A stretch of DNA of 64,000 nt. Source: JAUWGC01 sp963753055 (GTDB lineage: Bacteria > Bacteroidota > Bacteroidia > Bacteroidales > B18-G4). Of this stretch, positions 25,839 to 34,270 are shown in pieces. Each line of letters opens with the position of its first letter. The first letter of the stretch is position 1. Both the position numbers and the translations under genes were made by a program. The stretch lies in the NCBI GenBank assembly GCA_963753055.1, contig CAVWAP010000009.1, positions 310,001 to 374,000 of the forward strand, given 5' to 3'. Below the pieces are notes generated by a model. It was not told where the DNA came from and ran no database searches. It was given only the letters and a program-made list of their open reading frames with translations.

Positions 25839-27722
25839 CTATCGAACGATCAACTTCCGTGTCTGTATAGCATCGTTAGCCTGGAGACTGATAAAATACA
25901 CACCCGCCGGAAGATCACTGACATCAACCTCCATCTCATACTCTCCCGGCATCACCTCTTCTTCAACCAATCTTCGAATCTTCCTTCCATCACTTATATA
26001 TAAATCACATATCAGATATCCGATATCACGAATCAGATATCGCAGACGCACCGCGTCTGCGCAGGGATTAGGATAGACCTCCAGCAATACCTTTTCATCC
26101 TCCTGCGGATCTGCAATGCCGGTCGCTCCTTCATAAAAGATCTGCAGCCTCCAGGCATGCAAGGTGCCTTCCTCATTATTGTTTGAGGCATCGTCAACGT
26201 GAAGGATATATTGATTTGGATCAGCGTTCATGGCTATGCCACCAACAGACAAATTTGGGCGGTAAAGGCCTGTCATAGGTCCCTGGCCAGCTTCGGCCAT
26301 AAGGTTAGCAGCCGGGTGCAGTACAGTGTTGATAAAGTTGGCCCCTCCTCCATGTGGCCTGGCCACCTGGCCATATGTTCTGTCAAGATGCCAGATTTTT
26401 ATATAAAGGTCTTTTACCCTGGGATGGATTATGGAATCCAGGTAGACAACCATACCCAGGATGTTTGCATCTTCCGGTATATCGATGGTGATGGTATCAT
26501 AGGTCTGTTCAAAATCCTTTATGGGTTTGTTCAGTCCGTTGCGTTCATAGATAACATTATTTAGCATAGGTTGATTGCCATACTTGAGCACAACAATGTT
26601 ATAGTCACCGCTAATAATGTCATGCTCCCTTCCTACTACAATATAGCCTCCATCAAGCGTAGGTTTGATATCATAGGCATATTCCCAGTTTTGTCCACCC
26701 CAGCTTAGCGACCATATTGAATCTCCGTCTTCTGTGACTTTCATCATGTACATATCAGTTGCCTCCACACCGAATGACCAGGTATTTCCTGCTATCAGGA
26801 TGCCTCCGTCAACATCACGACTGGCACCGGAAGCCACCTCCGAATCTCCGCCACCAAAAGTATAGGTGTCCATTGGTGTTCCTTCATTGTCGGTGTTAAC
26901 CAACCAGAAATCGTCTGAACCATGTCCATAGGATTGTGTCGAGCCCACGATCACATAACCGGGTTCATCTGTGACATCAATCCATCTAGCATATTCTTCC
27001 AATGGTCCGCCAAAAGCTTTTGTCCAGTTCCAGCCACCATCTTTATCGGTCATTACCAGATATACCTGTGACTCATCTCCTTCCGACCAGGTATGACCGA
27101 CTGTAATATAGTCCTGGCCATCAAGTTGTTTCATATAATAGCCGTAATCCTGGTCGTCACCTCCTACAGTGTACGTCCAACTGGTATCTCCATTTCCTTC
27201 AGTCTTAGCGAAGTAAAACTGGTCACCTTTCAAATACACCGAAGAATATCCTGAGAATGCATAGCCTCCCTGAAGGGTGGGAATGCCACAATAGAACTGG
27301 TCCCAGGTTTCACCTCCGTAATTTTTACTCCACAAGGAATCTCCATTTCGGTCAACTTTGAGTGCATAGGCATCGGATCCGCCCAGGCCCCAGGACCGTG
27401 TCACACCAGAAATGATAAAACCACCATCATGGGTTTGCTCACATGATAGGGACAATTCATTCCGTGACCCTCCATAGGTTTTTGTCCACAACTCGTTGCC
27501 CTGATCATCGATACGAATCAGGTAAATATCAAAATTATCATTGGCATGTCCAAAGGATTTGGTGTGCCCGGCAACGAGGTAGCCCTCGGGGCAAACCTCA
27601 ATATTAAATGCATATTCATACTCAGAACCACCGTAGGTTTTCGACCATTGAAGTTGAGGTGCCTGGGCAGTTGAAAGCACGCAAAATAATATCGCAGCGA
27701 AGAAAAGCGTTATTTTTTTCAT
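25839..27722 (-). CDS. T9SS propeller protein with P-domain
   Basis: About 627 residues from ATG 27722, chosen for the signal peptide KKITLFFAAILFCVLSTAQA. Residues ~25-400 form a propeller of seven or eight blades with W-x-K-x-Y/F-GG and DGGYIVVG motifs, like the gene at 2255. Residues ~405-540 look like a proprotein-convertase P-domain (TITIDIPEDANILGMVVYLD, GTLHAWRLQIFYEG), a jelly roll often found on secreted Bacteroidota enzymes. The T9SS type A domain is at the end (EVYPNPCADAVRLRYL, GVYFISLQAND, TRKLIVR). Its CTD loop is six exact 7-bp units long. It is likely a surface or secreted binding protein. Confidence 0.85.
   Translation of the reverse strand: MKKITLFFAAILFCVLSTAQAPQLQWSKTYGGSEYEYAFNIEVCPEGYLVAGHTKSFGHANDNFDIYLIRIDDQGNELWTKTYGGSRNELSLSCEQTHDGGFIISGVTRSWGLGGSDAYALKVDRNGDSLWSKNYGGETWDQFYCGIPTLQGGYAFSGYSSVYLKGDQFYFAKTEGNGDTSWTYTVGGDDQDYGYYMKQLDGQDYITVGHTWSEGDESQVYLVMTDKDGGWNWTKAFGGPLEEYARWIDVTDEPGYVIVGSTQSYGHGSDDFWLVNTDNEGTPMDTYTFGGGDSEVASGASRDVDGGILIAGNTWSFGVEATDMYMMKVTEDGDSIWSLSWGGQNWEYAYDIKPTLDGGYIVVGREHDIISGDYNIVVLKYGNQPMLNNVIYERNGLNKPIKDFEQTYDTITIDIPEDANILGMVVYLDSIIHPRVKDLYIKIWHLDRTYGQVARPHGGGANFINTVLHPAANLMAEAGQGPMTGLYRPNLSVGGIAMNADPNQYILHVDDASNNNEEGTLHAWRLQIFYEGATGIADPQEDEKVLLEVYPNPCADAVRLRYLIRDIGYLICDLYISDGRKIRRLVEEEVMPGEYEMEVDVSDLPAGVYFISLQANDAIQTRKLIVR
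26000..26060 (-). repeat. Six-heptamer CTD loop plus palindrome
   Basis: In coding order (minus strand): the palindrome GCAGACGC-GGT-GCGTCTGC (26060-26042), then GATATCT GATTCGT GATATCG GATATCT GATATGT GATTTAT (26041-26000). Six units are 42 bp, or 14 codons, so the frame is kept. Confidence 0.85.
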
Positions 27723-27775
27723 AGGTTTGGGTTTTGGTTGGGGTAATAAATATACAAAATATATATATGAAAATC

Positions 27776-27860
27776 CAGTGACCACTGAGCAGTGAACACT
27801 GAGCAGTGGTGATCTGTTTTTCTGTTCAGTGATCAGTGTTCATTGTTCACTTAATAGTTA
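27776..27860. repeat. Heptamer arrays before the ECF sigma gene
   Basis: GTGACCA / CTGAGCA / GTGAACA units (27778-27812), then CTGTTCA / GTGATCA / GTGTTCA / TTGTTCA units in the opposite sense (27823-27852). The arms can pair. A TACTTTTA motif like a -7 element lies at 27858-27865, shortly before the sigma start. Confidence 0.7.
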
Positions 27861-27872
27861 CTTTTATAAAGT

Positions 27873-28412
27873 ATGCTCGACAAACACACATTCGAATCTC
27901 TCTTCCGCGCCGAATTTCCTGGCCTGGTGCGCTTCGCCATCACCTATGTGAAGGACTATGAAGCTGCTCGTGAGGTGGTGCAGGAGGCATTCCTTTCACT
28001 TTGGGAGAAGCGTGCAGAGATCGATATGGAAAAGTCGGTGAAGACCTACCTTTCCACATCGGTGAGGAACAGGTCCTTGAACTACCTGAGGGATAATAAG
28101 AAATTCGATTCGGGCCTGCTGGGTGTAGAAGGTGTTTATCCTGAGAGGGCAGATGAGCAGAGCGATATGCTGGAGGCATCGGAGCTGAAAGAAAAAATAG
28201 ATGCTGCAATCAATGAGCTGCCAGAGAAGTGCCGGGAGGTGTTTTTACTGAACCGCCATGAGCATCTCAAATACCAGGAAATAGCCGACAGGCTTGGGAT
28301 CTCGGTGAAGACGGTGGAGACGCAGATGTCTAAGGCCCTTAAGCACCTCCGTGAGCGTCTGAAGGATTATTTGATCATTATTTTATATTTTCTATATATG
28401 GTATCAGGGTAA
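27873..28412 (+). CDS. ECF sigma factor (FecI-like, Bacteroidota family)
   Basis: A 179-residue sigma factor. Region 2 (about 5-75) reads FESLFRAEFPGLVRFAITYV, YEAAREVVQEAFLSLWEKR and VKTYLSTSVRNRSLNYLRD. Region 4 (about 110-170) reads INELPEKCREVFLLNRHEHL, YQEIADRLGISVKTVETQMS and KALKHLRERL. It should direct transcription of the FecR/TonB-receptor genes that follow. The -35-like GGGTA of the downstream promoter overlaps its stop codon (28410-28412). The last residues (IIILYFLYMVSG) are hydrophobic. Confidence 0.92.
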   Translation: MLDKHTFESLFRAEFPGLVRFAITYVKDYEAAREVVQEAFLSLWEKRAEIDMEKSVKTYLSTSVRNRSLNYLRDNKKFDSGLLGVEGVYPERADEQSDMLEASELKEKIDAAINELPEKCREVFLLNRHEHLKYQEIADRLGISVKTVETQMSKALKHLRERLKDYLIIILYFLYMVSG

Positions 28413-28432
28413 AGGCATTCTGATGTGTATAA
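28407..28432 (+). promoter_or_regulatory. Putative ECF-sigma promoter, copy 1
   Basis: GGGTA (28407-28411), 8 bp, then CTGATGTGTATAA (28420-28432), 10 bp before the fecR-like ATG. The same GGGTA-N8-CTGATGTGTATAA arrangement is found at 33195-33220. The exact match in motif and spacing in front of two genes of one locus suggests a promoter read by the adjacent sigma factor. Confidence 0.65.
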
Positions 28433-28442
28433 TAGTCAAGCC

Positions 28443-29450
28443 ATGCTGAATAACGACAAACATACTGAACAAATCACCCGCTACTTTGCCGGGGAAGCAA
28501 GGCCTGAAGAGATTCAGGAGCTCTCCCAATGGGTCATGGACCATCCTGCGAACAAAACACTCTTCGAAGAATACCAGAAGACCTGGCAGGCTGTTGAAGA
28601 TCAGAAGCTGGAAGAAAGTATCAATATCGATAATGAATGGACCATGATGGAGTCCTTGCTGCCTGCGGAAGAGGACAACAAGGTCGTTTCAATCTCACCT
28701 GTCATGCAAGGTATACGCTGGGCAACACGCATTGCAGCTATTTTGCTCATCGCAGTCGTCCCGCTGTACTTCCTTTACCAGTACTTCGGCACCACGGATA
28801 TGCTTGCAGTTGCTTCCACCAATGAAGTTATTGAAACCACCCTGCCCGATGGTACCATTGTTAACCTCAACCGAAACTCGTCCCTGGAATATCCCGAGGA
28901 ATTCAGCGGTGACCTCCGTGAGGTGAAGTTTACAGGGGAAGCTTTCTTTAATGTAGCCCACGATAATACCAGGCCATTTATCATCGCCACTAACGGGTTG
29001 CGGGTGAAGGTTTTAGGCACCACTTTCAATGTCAACACCCGCAAGCCCAACGGTGAAACCGAAGTGGTACTGGTAGATGGTTCGGTGAAAGTATATTACA
29101 AGGATAAGGAGAAAGAAGCTGTAAAACTCGTTCCCGGAGAAAAGGCCCTGGTGCACAAAACTGAAAAAAGTATTACAATTCATCGCAATGAAGATCCCAA
29201 CTTCATGGCATGGAAAACAAACCTCATGATCTTTATCGATAAGCCATTGGATGAAGTCATTGGTATTCTTAATCAAGTCTACGGAGCCAACCTTACCCTG
29301 GCCAGTGAGGACCTCAGCAACTGCAGGCTTACCGCCACCTTCGAGAATCAGAGCCTTCCATCAGTCCTCCAGGTCATCACCTCCACCCTGGCGCTTGAAA
29401 TACAATCTTCACCCGACAAAACCATTCTATCCGGTAATCCATGTAACTGA
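28443..29450 (+). CDS. FecR-type anti-sigma factor
   Basis: About 335 residues from ATG 28443. The cytoplasmic N-terminal ~85 residues (ITRYFAGEARPEEIQELSQW) should bind the sigma factor. One membrane helix lies at about 96-115 (IAAILLIAVVPLYFLYQYFG). The periplasmic FecR domain follows: TTLPDGTIVNLNRNSSLEYP, REVKFTGEAFFNVAHDNTRP, GLRVKVLGTTFNVN. The C-terminal DUF4974 part (DKPLDEVIGILNQVYGANL) should contact the STN domain of the receptor. It sits between the sigma and receptor genes, as in classic FecI-FecR-FecA transenvelope signalling. Confidence 0.92.
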   Translation: MLNNDKHTEQITRYFAGEARPEEIQELSQWVMDHPANKTLFEEYQKTWQAVEDQKLEESINIDNEWTMMESLLPAEEDNKVVSISPVMQGIRWATRIAAILLIAVVPLYFLYQYFGTTDMLAVASTNEVIETTLPDGTIVNLNRNSSLEYPEEFSGDLREVKFTGEAFFNVAHDNTRPFIIATNGLRVKVLGTTFNVNTRKPNGETEVVLVDGSVKVYYKDKEKEAVKLVPGEKALVHKTEKSITIHRNEDPNFMAWKTNLMIFIDKPLDEVIGILNQVYGANLTLASEDLSNCRLTATFENQSLPSVLQVITSTLALEIQSSPDKTILSGNPCN

Positions 29451-29476
29451 TCGATGTTTTAAAACGTAAAGACCAC

Positions 29477-32128
29477 ATGTCCCCGAGACAAATTAAATAT
29501 ATTTTTGTCTTTTTCCTTTTGTCTTTTGTCTTTACTATCCAAGCACAAGACCTAAATCAACCTATCACCCTGAAGGTTGAAAATCAATCGTTGAAAGAGG
29601 TTTTAAATCAGATTTCGGCAAAAAGTGGGGTGCATTTTTCATATAGCACACAACTGATCGATACGGAGCAGAAAGTGAGCTATGAGGCTGTAGATAAGCC
29701 CATCAGTGATGTACTGGACGATGTATTGTCCAATACAAATATAAGCTGGGAGGAGGTTGAGGAGCATGTCGTCCTGACACCTGCAAGTAGAGCAGTCATC
29801 ATTTCTGTACCTGAAACACCGCGTTCTACACTAAGCGGCTATGTTCGTGATAACAACAACGGAGAAGCTCTCATCGGGGTAAATGTTTACCTGCCGGGAA
29901 CCCAATATGGTGCCATTACCAATGCCTACGGTTTTTATTCCCTGACCCTGCCACATGGTGAGCACTCTATAATATATTCCTTTATCGGCTTTGCAGCAGA
30001 TACACTTCATACGACGATTAGTGAAGATCAGCACCATTCGGTCAACCTGCATGAGGTCAGCCTGGGTATCACCGAGGTCATTATCAGGGCCAGTGATAAA
30101 GGTGCTGTTCCTGGTATTGACCAGCTTGGTGACTTCCGCATGACAGGCCGGACATTATCCAGGCTGCCCGGCTTCGCTGGTGAGGTGGATGTGATCAAGG
30201 CCCTGCAGGTATTGCCGGGCGTGAACTCTTTCGGCGATGGATCATCATTCTTCTTCGTCAGGGGTGGCAACTTCGACCAGAACCTGATGATGATCGATGA
30301 AGCACCCATCTACAACCCTGCACATCTCTTTGGCTTCTTCTCAGTGATCTCTCCTGATGCCATCAATGAGATGAAGATCTATAAAGGTGACTTTCCATCA
30401 CGCTATGGCGGTCGTGCTTCCTCTGTCATTGATATCACAGCCAGGGAAGGGAACTCCAAGCGTTTCGGCTTCGGGGGAAACATTGGAATTTACGCGTCTT
30501 CCCTGACCTTCGAAGGGCCATTTAAAAAAGAAAAAGCATCATTCATCATCTCAGGCCGTATATCCAATATAGGATGGCTGGGCAGGCTGGCCAGTAGCGA
30601 TAACAGCCTTAAGATCAATTTTTATGACCTGAATACCAAGTTTAATTTGCAGGTGAATAAGAAAGACAGGCTTTACCTGACGGTATATATGGGGCAGGAC
30701 CAGTTTAAGCGGAAGCAGGGACTGGGTGTTTCATCCTTCGGCATTAGCTGGGATAATATTGCCAGCACGCTTCGCTGGAACCATGTGTTCAATCATAAGC
30801 TCTTCATGAATACCACCCTGAACTACAGCAATTATCGATACTTTCTGTACCTCTCCAGTGATGAGGAGGAGTACTGGCAGTCAACCATAGCCAATACCAG
30901 CCTGAAAAGTGACCTCTCATGGTACATCAACTCCAAAAATACGATCAGGGCGGGGTTCAGCATGTCACAGTACAGGGTCAACCCGGGCAATATTCACCTT
31001 CGCACACCTGAGGATGAGCAGTACCTGCGACAGGTACCACAGTACAAGTCGATGGAATATGTCTTCTATGCCAGCAATGAGCAACGCATTGGTGAGCACT
31101 GGTCACTCAACTATGGCATCAGGCTGCCCATATGGGTGGATTATGGACCTACCAGCGTATACTATTTCGATGCCAACCATAATGTGATCGATGTGCTGGA
31201 GGTGGGAAGCAATAATTACTATGCCAGCTTCGTGGTCCCCGAGCCAAGGTTTTCTTTCGGATACACCTTCCGCAAAGGCTCATCCCTGAAGGCAGGTTAT
31301 AGTCGTATGGGACAGTTTCTCCGGGTCATGTCGAATGGTACAGGGCCTTTTAGCTCCCTGGATGTATGGACTGTGGCCGGGCCCAACATTGAACCATTGA
31401 TAGCCCAACAGCTCAGTGCTGGCTATTTCCTCGATTGGGCTGAAAAGAAATGGGAGCTCTCACTGGAGTCTTATTACAAATTCTACGAAAACCATATGGA
31501 CTATGCTGATCATGCGAACCTCCTTTATAACCCACTGATAGAAGGAGAGTTGCGCTTTGGAGACGCCTGGACCTATGGCGTTGAATTCATGCTGCGTAAA
31601 GCCAGGGGCCGCTTCAACGGGTGGCTGGGATATACCTGGTCAAGGACTTTTGCACAGGTGCCGGAAGTGAATGATGGTGAGATCTATCCTGCCTACTGGG
31701 ATGTACCGCATAATTTTGCCTTTTTTATGGCTTATGAGACAAAGAAGAGATGGTCATTCTCCGCGAATTTTATCTACAGGACAGGCAATCCATACACCAC
31801 ACCCATCGGCTTTTATGATTATGATGGCTACACTACTCCGATTTATGGTGAAAGGAACAACGACAGGCTGCCGGATTATCATCGATTGGATCTTTCAGTG
31901 GCTTACAGGCTTAATAAGCCGGACAACAGGTATAAGCATAACCTGTCATTGACACTGTACAACGCTTACGGCAGGGCCAACCCCTTCAGCGTAAGCTTTA
32001 ACAAATATGAAGAAAGCGAAGGCAAATTCCTCGTCCCCTCAGATCTGATTGGCAACTACGAGCTCGTACCCACCATGATCTCAGTAGCAGGAGTGATACC
32101 TTCAATAAATTATCAGTTTAAGTTTTAA
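29477..32128 (+). CDS. TonB-dependent receptor with STN domain
   Basis: An 883-residue outer-membrane receptor. The signal peptide (residues 1-23) has its hydrophobic core encoded by TTTTGTC heptamers. An STN secretin/TonB-N domain follows at ~25-95 (ITLKVENQSLKEVLNQIS, GVHFSYSTQL), then a CarboxypepD_reg-like domain at ~115-195 (LSGYVRDNNNGEALIGVNVY), the plug at ~215-330 (LPGVNSFGDGSSFFFVRGGN, YGGRASSVIDI) and a ~550-residue barrel ending INYQFKF. The STN domain and the FecI/FecR genes upstream indicate that the receptor senses its substrate and signals across the envelope. Its partner is probably the DUF4249 lipoprotein. The substrate is unknown. Confidence 0.93.
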   Translation: MSPRQIKYIFVFFLLSFVFTIQAQDLNQPITLKVENQSLKEVLNQISAKSGVHFSYSTQLIDTEQKVSYEAVDKPISDVLDDVLSNTNISWEEVEEHVVLTPASRAVIISVPETPRSTLSGYVRDNNNGEALIGVNVYLPGTQYGAITNAYGFYSLTLPHGEHSIIYSFIGFAADTLHTTISEDQHHSVNLHEVSLGITEVIIRASDKGAVPGIDQLGDFRMTGRTLSRLPGFAGEVDVIKALQVLPGVNSFGDGSSFFFVRGGNFDQNLMMIDEAPIYNPAHLFGFFSVISPDAINEMKIYKGDFPSRYGGRASSVIDITAREGNSKRFGFGGNIGIYASSLTFEGPFKKEKASFIISGRISNIGWLGRLASSDNSLKINFYDLNTKFNLQVNKKDRLYLTVYMGQDQFKRKQGLGVSSFGISWDNIASTLRWNHVFNHKLFMNTTLNYSNYRYFLYLSSDEEEYWQSTIANTSLKSDLSWYINSKNTIRAGFSMSQYRVNPGNIHLRTPEDEQYLRQVPQYKSMEYVFYASNEQRIGEHWSLNYGIRLPIWVDYGPTSVYYFDANHNVIDVLEVGSNNYYASFVVPEPRFSFGYTFRKGSSLKAGYSRMGQFLRVMSNGTGPFSSLDVWTVAGPNIEPLIAQQLSAGYFLDWAEKKWELSLESYYKFYENHMDYADHANLLYNPLIEGELRFGDAWTYGVEFMLRKARGRFNGWLGYTWSRTFAQVPEVNDGEIYPAYWDVPHNFAFFMAYETKKRWSFSANFIYRTGNPYTTPIGFYDYDGYTTPIYGERNNDRLPDYHRLDLSVAYRLNKPDNRYKHNLSLTLYNAYGRANPFSVSFNKYEESEGKFLVPSDLIGNYELVPTMISVAGVIPSINYQFKF
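29503..29534 (+). repeat. Heptamers encoding a signal-peptide core
   Basis: TTTTGTC, TTTTTCC, TTTTGTC, TTTTGTC, TTTACTA. They encode FVFFLLSFVFTI in the TonB receptor. The same family forms a large intergenic inverted repeat at 42146-42223. Confidence 0.75.
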
Positions 32129-32164
32129 AAAAAATGGATAGAAACTAAATACGCACTTTTTGTA

Positions 32165-32250
32165 CCCACCCCCAGGTCTGGTAACCATGCAAAGGTTTGC
32201 CAGGCATGCCCCCCCTCCCTCTTGAGGGAGGGGGACGGGGGGTGGGTAAA
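32165..32250. repeat. GC-rich palindrome before the DUF4249 gene
   Basis: ACCCACCCCC (from about 32164) pairs with GGGGGGTGGGT (to about 32248), and inside lies a near-perfect CCCCCTCCCTC-TT-GAGGGAGGGGG. It stands between the receptor stop and the lipoprotein start and could form a very stable hairpin in the transcript, lowering expression of the downstream gene. Confidence 0.7.
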
Positions 32251-32265
32251 GAAAAAAGAGAAAAA

Positions 32266-33099
32266 ATGTACAAATACATTATTTACATATCATTAACTGT
32301 ACTTCTTTTCGCCTCCTCTTGCGTCAAGCAAACCGACTGGCCTTTACCAGAAGATGAGATTGATTTGATCGTGGTGGATGCAACCCTGACCAGCGAGTTC
32401 AAGGCGCAGTCGATAAGGTTGAGCTACCCCATGGCGCAGTTGAACGAGGAAGCAATGCCGGTTGAAGGAGCTTCAGTGATCATCAGTAACCAGGATGAGG
32501 ACTGGATCCTGAAAGAAGATAAAGATAATCCCGGGACGTACTGGACTGACTCCACATTCATTGCCTTGCTCAATAAAAGCTATACCCTGCAGATTTTTAG
32601 CGACAATAAGTATATATCAGCCAGCGCTACCATGGTGCCTGGAAGGTTTTTCAATCCCTTGACCTATTCAAAGAATGACAACAATGACTTATACCATATA
32701 GATTATGTAGCATCTAACTTCGACCCTGAAAGCAATGCAAAGTGGGAGGTGTTGATCGACTGGACTGCAGTGCCCGGCTATGAAAATGCCGACCCGGACA
32801 CCTGCCGGGCCAGGATGCTGTTCTACACCCTGCCGACGCTGGATGTAAGCCAGATTTTCGTACCGGAAGTTGAAAAGATATCCTTCCCGGCTGGCAGCAT
32901 CATCACCGAGCGCAGGTATTCGCTTACTGCCGAACACGCAGCCTATGTCCGTGACCTCTTACTAGAGTCAACCTGGCAGGGCAGCATGTTCCCCACAGCG
33001 AATTCAAATGTCAACTCAAACCTCAGCGAAGGGGGAACGGGGTTTTTTGGGGTGTGTTTTATTACGGAGCTATCATTCACAGTGATCAGTGAACAGTGA
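32266..33099 (+). CDS. DUF4249 lipoprotein
   Basis: About 277 residues from ATG 32266; an upstream in-frame ATG would translate the GC-rich palindrome and is rejected. The lipoprotein signal ends at FASSC (Cys about 18). The mature protein has the DUF4249 layout: an N-terminal carboxypeptidase-regulatory-like domain (DLIVVDATLTSEFKAQSIRL, VEGASVIISN) and a beta-rich C-terminal half (FYTLPTLDVSQIFVP, GTGFFGVCFITELSF). DUF4249 proteins are usually paired with TonB receptors like the one just upstream. The last residues TVISEQ and the stop are encoded in a GTGATCAGTGAACAG repeat array, and the protein is shorter than many family members, so the native C-terminus may have been lost. Confidence 0.85.
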   Translation: MYKYIIYISLTVLLFASSCVKQTDWPLPEDEIDLIVVDATLTSEFKAQSIRLSYPMAQLNEEAMPVEGASVIISNQDEDWILKEDKDNPGTYWTDSTFIALLNKSYTLQIFSDNKYISASATMVPGRFFNPLTYSKNDNNDLYHIDYVASNFDPESNAKWEVLIDWTAVPGYENADPDTCRARMLFYTLPTLDVSQIFVPEVEKISFPAGSIITERRYSLTAEHAAYVRDLLLESTWQGSMFPTANSNVNSNLSEGGTGFFGVCFITELSFTVISEQ

Positions 33100-33158
33100 A
33101 CACTGATCAGAGGTGACCGGTCACTACTGTTCATTGATCACTGTTCAGTGTTCACTTG
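33084..33158. repeat. Mirrored heptamer arrays forming a hairpin
   Basis: AGTGATC AGTGAAC AGTGAAC ACTGATC (33078-33106) face CTGTTCA TTGATCA CTGTTCA GTGTTCA (33127-33154). The arms pair over about 25 bp. The hairpin ends the receptor operon and could be a terminator. The lipoprotein stop (33097-33099) lies in the left arm. Confidence 0.7.
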
Positions 33159-33194
33159 ATGGATGAGAAGAAAAAAAATTAATCGTTCACATAA

Positions 33195-33220
33195 GGGTAT
33201 CCAGACACTGATGTGTATAA
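33195..33220 (+). promoter_or_regulatory. Putative ECF-sigma promoter, copy 2
   Basis: GGGTA (33195-33199), 8 bp, CTGATGTGTATAA (33208-33220), 25 bp before the lipoprotein ATG at 33246. It is identical in both conserved blocks and in spacing to the site at 28407, although the 8-bp spacers differ (AAGGCATT and TCCAGACA). Confidence 0.65.
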
Positions 33221-33245
33221 CAAGAAACACTAAAACACAAGCAAA

Positions 33246-34184
33246 ATGAAAACGACACAGATTTTTCGCTTAGCACTGATTCTTTTCGCAGCTTTTTCTC
33301 TCGCTATCACAGGCTGCCAGAAAGAAGATGAACCCGAACCAAAGACTGGAGAAGAAGGTTCAACCTCAATCCAACAAGTCTCGGAAGACGACCAGTTCCA
33401 GCAACAGGTCTCTGATGATATCGATAAGGACGTAGAGGCCGTCATGAACGGACAGGCCAGCAGGGACATGTACTGGATGCCCTGTAACGTTACCATCGAC
33501 TCCACTGGCGTTATCAATGATACCATAACCTATTTTATTACATACCACGGGCTTAACTGCTGGGAAAACCTATACCGTACCGGACAGGTTCGTGTAAAAA
33601 GACATGTTGGGACCAAATGGTGGATGCCAGGTGCTACTGTCGATGTGTATATCATCAACCTGCAGGTGACCAGGGTCGCTACCGGAAAGTCTATCATCAT
33701 CAATGGTAACAAAAAGCATGAAAACGCATCTGGCGGCTTCATCCTACAGCTTGGTTACGGAGTGACCGAGGTGATCCACAGGACCTCAGGAATGATGACC
33801 ATCGCTTTCGATAATGGAACCAACAAGACCTGGAATATTGCAAGAAGGCTGGTGTATACCGGAACATGGCAAAACTATGTCCTGTCAATCAACGGCTTCG
33901 GTGAATCAGGTTCTTATACCAATCTTGTAACATGGGGTGTAAACCGTTTCGGTGATCAGTTCTATATCAGCACACCACAACCTATTGCACATAAAGAAGT
34001 ATGTGGCTGGGATCCTGTCAGCGGCATCCACTCCCTGGATATTCCCAGTGCCGACATGGGTGCCACTTTGACCTTCGGCTTCGACAACAACAACGAACCC
34101 GTCACCAACGGCGACTGCCCCACCAAGTTCAAACTAGACTGGTACCACAATGGGAATTCAGGAACAATATTCCTTTGGCTATAA
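33246..34184 (+). CDS. Lipoprotein of the ECF-sigma locus, unknown function
   Basis: A 312-residue lipoprotein: signal peptide with lipobox AITGC (Cys 23), an acidic linker (QKEDEPEPKTGEEGSTS) and a beta-rich domain with no family I recognise. Features include three Trp-rich strands (GTKWWMPGATVDVYIIN, NKTWNIARRLVYTGTW), four Cys in the mature part (PCNVT, LNCWEN, EVCGWD, GDCPTK) and a C-terminal GNSGTIFLWL. It is preceded by the same promoter-like motif as the fecR-receptor genes, so it is probably in the same regulon. A rho-independent-like terminator follows. Confidence 0.75.
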   Translation: MKTTQIFRLALILFAAFSLAITGCQKEDEPEPKTGEEGSTSIQQVSEDDQFQQQVSDDIDKDVEAVMNGQASRDMYWMPCNVTIDSTGVINDTITYFITYHGLNCWENLYRTGQVRVKRHVGTKWWMPGATVDVYIINLQVTRVATGKSIIINGNKKHENASGGFILQLGYGVTEVIHRTSGMMTIAFDNGTNKTWNIARRLVYTGTWQNYVLSINGFGESGSYTNLVTWGVNRFGDQFYISTPQPIAHKEVCGWDPVSGIHSLDIPSADMGATLTFGFDNNNEPVTNGDCPTKFKLDWYHNGNSGTIFLWL

Positions 34185-34209
34185 ATAGTTATTAGTTTTT
34201 TCAGAAAGC

Positions 34210-34245
34210 AAACCGATTTCGCCTCAATGGTGGAATCGGTTTTTC
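34210..34245 (+). terminator. Rho-independent terminator after the lipoprotein
   Basis: Stem AAACCGATT (34210-34218) pairs with AATCGGTTT (34234-34242), followed by TTCTAT. It begins 26 bp after the stop at 34184. Confidence 0.75.
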
Positions 34246-34270
34246 TATATTGGAAGGTTCTATTAATCTG

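Noticed and set aside
32197..32265. Upstream in-frame start of the DUF4249 lipoprotein
   Set aside because: It would translate the GC-rich palindrome and bury the lipoprotein signal.
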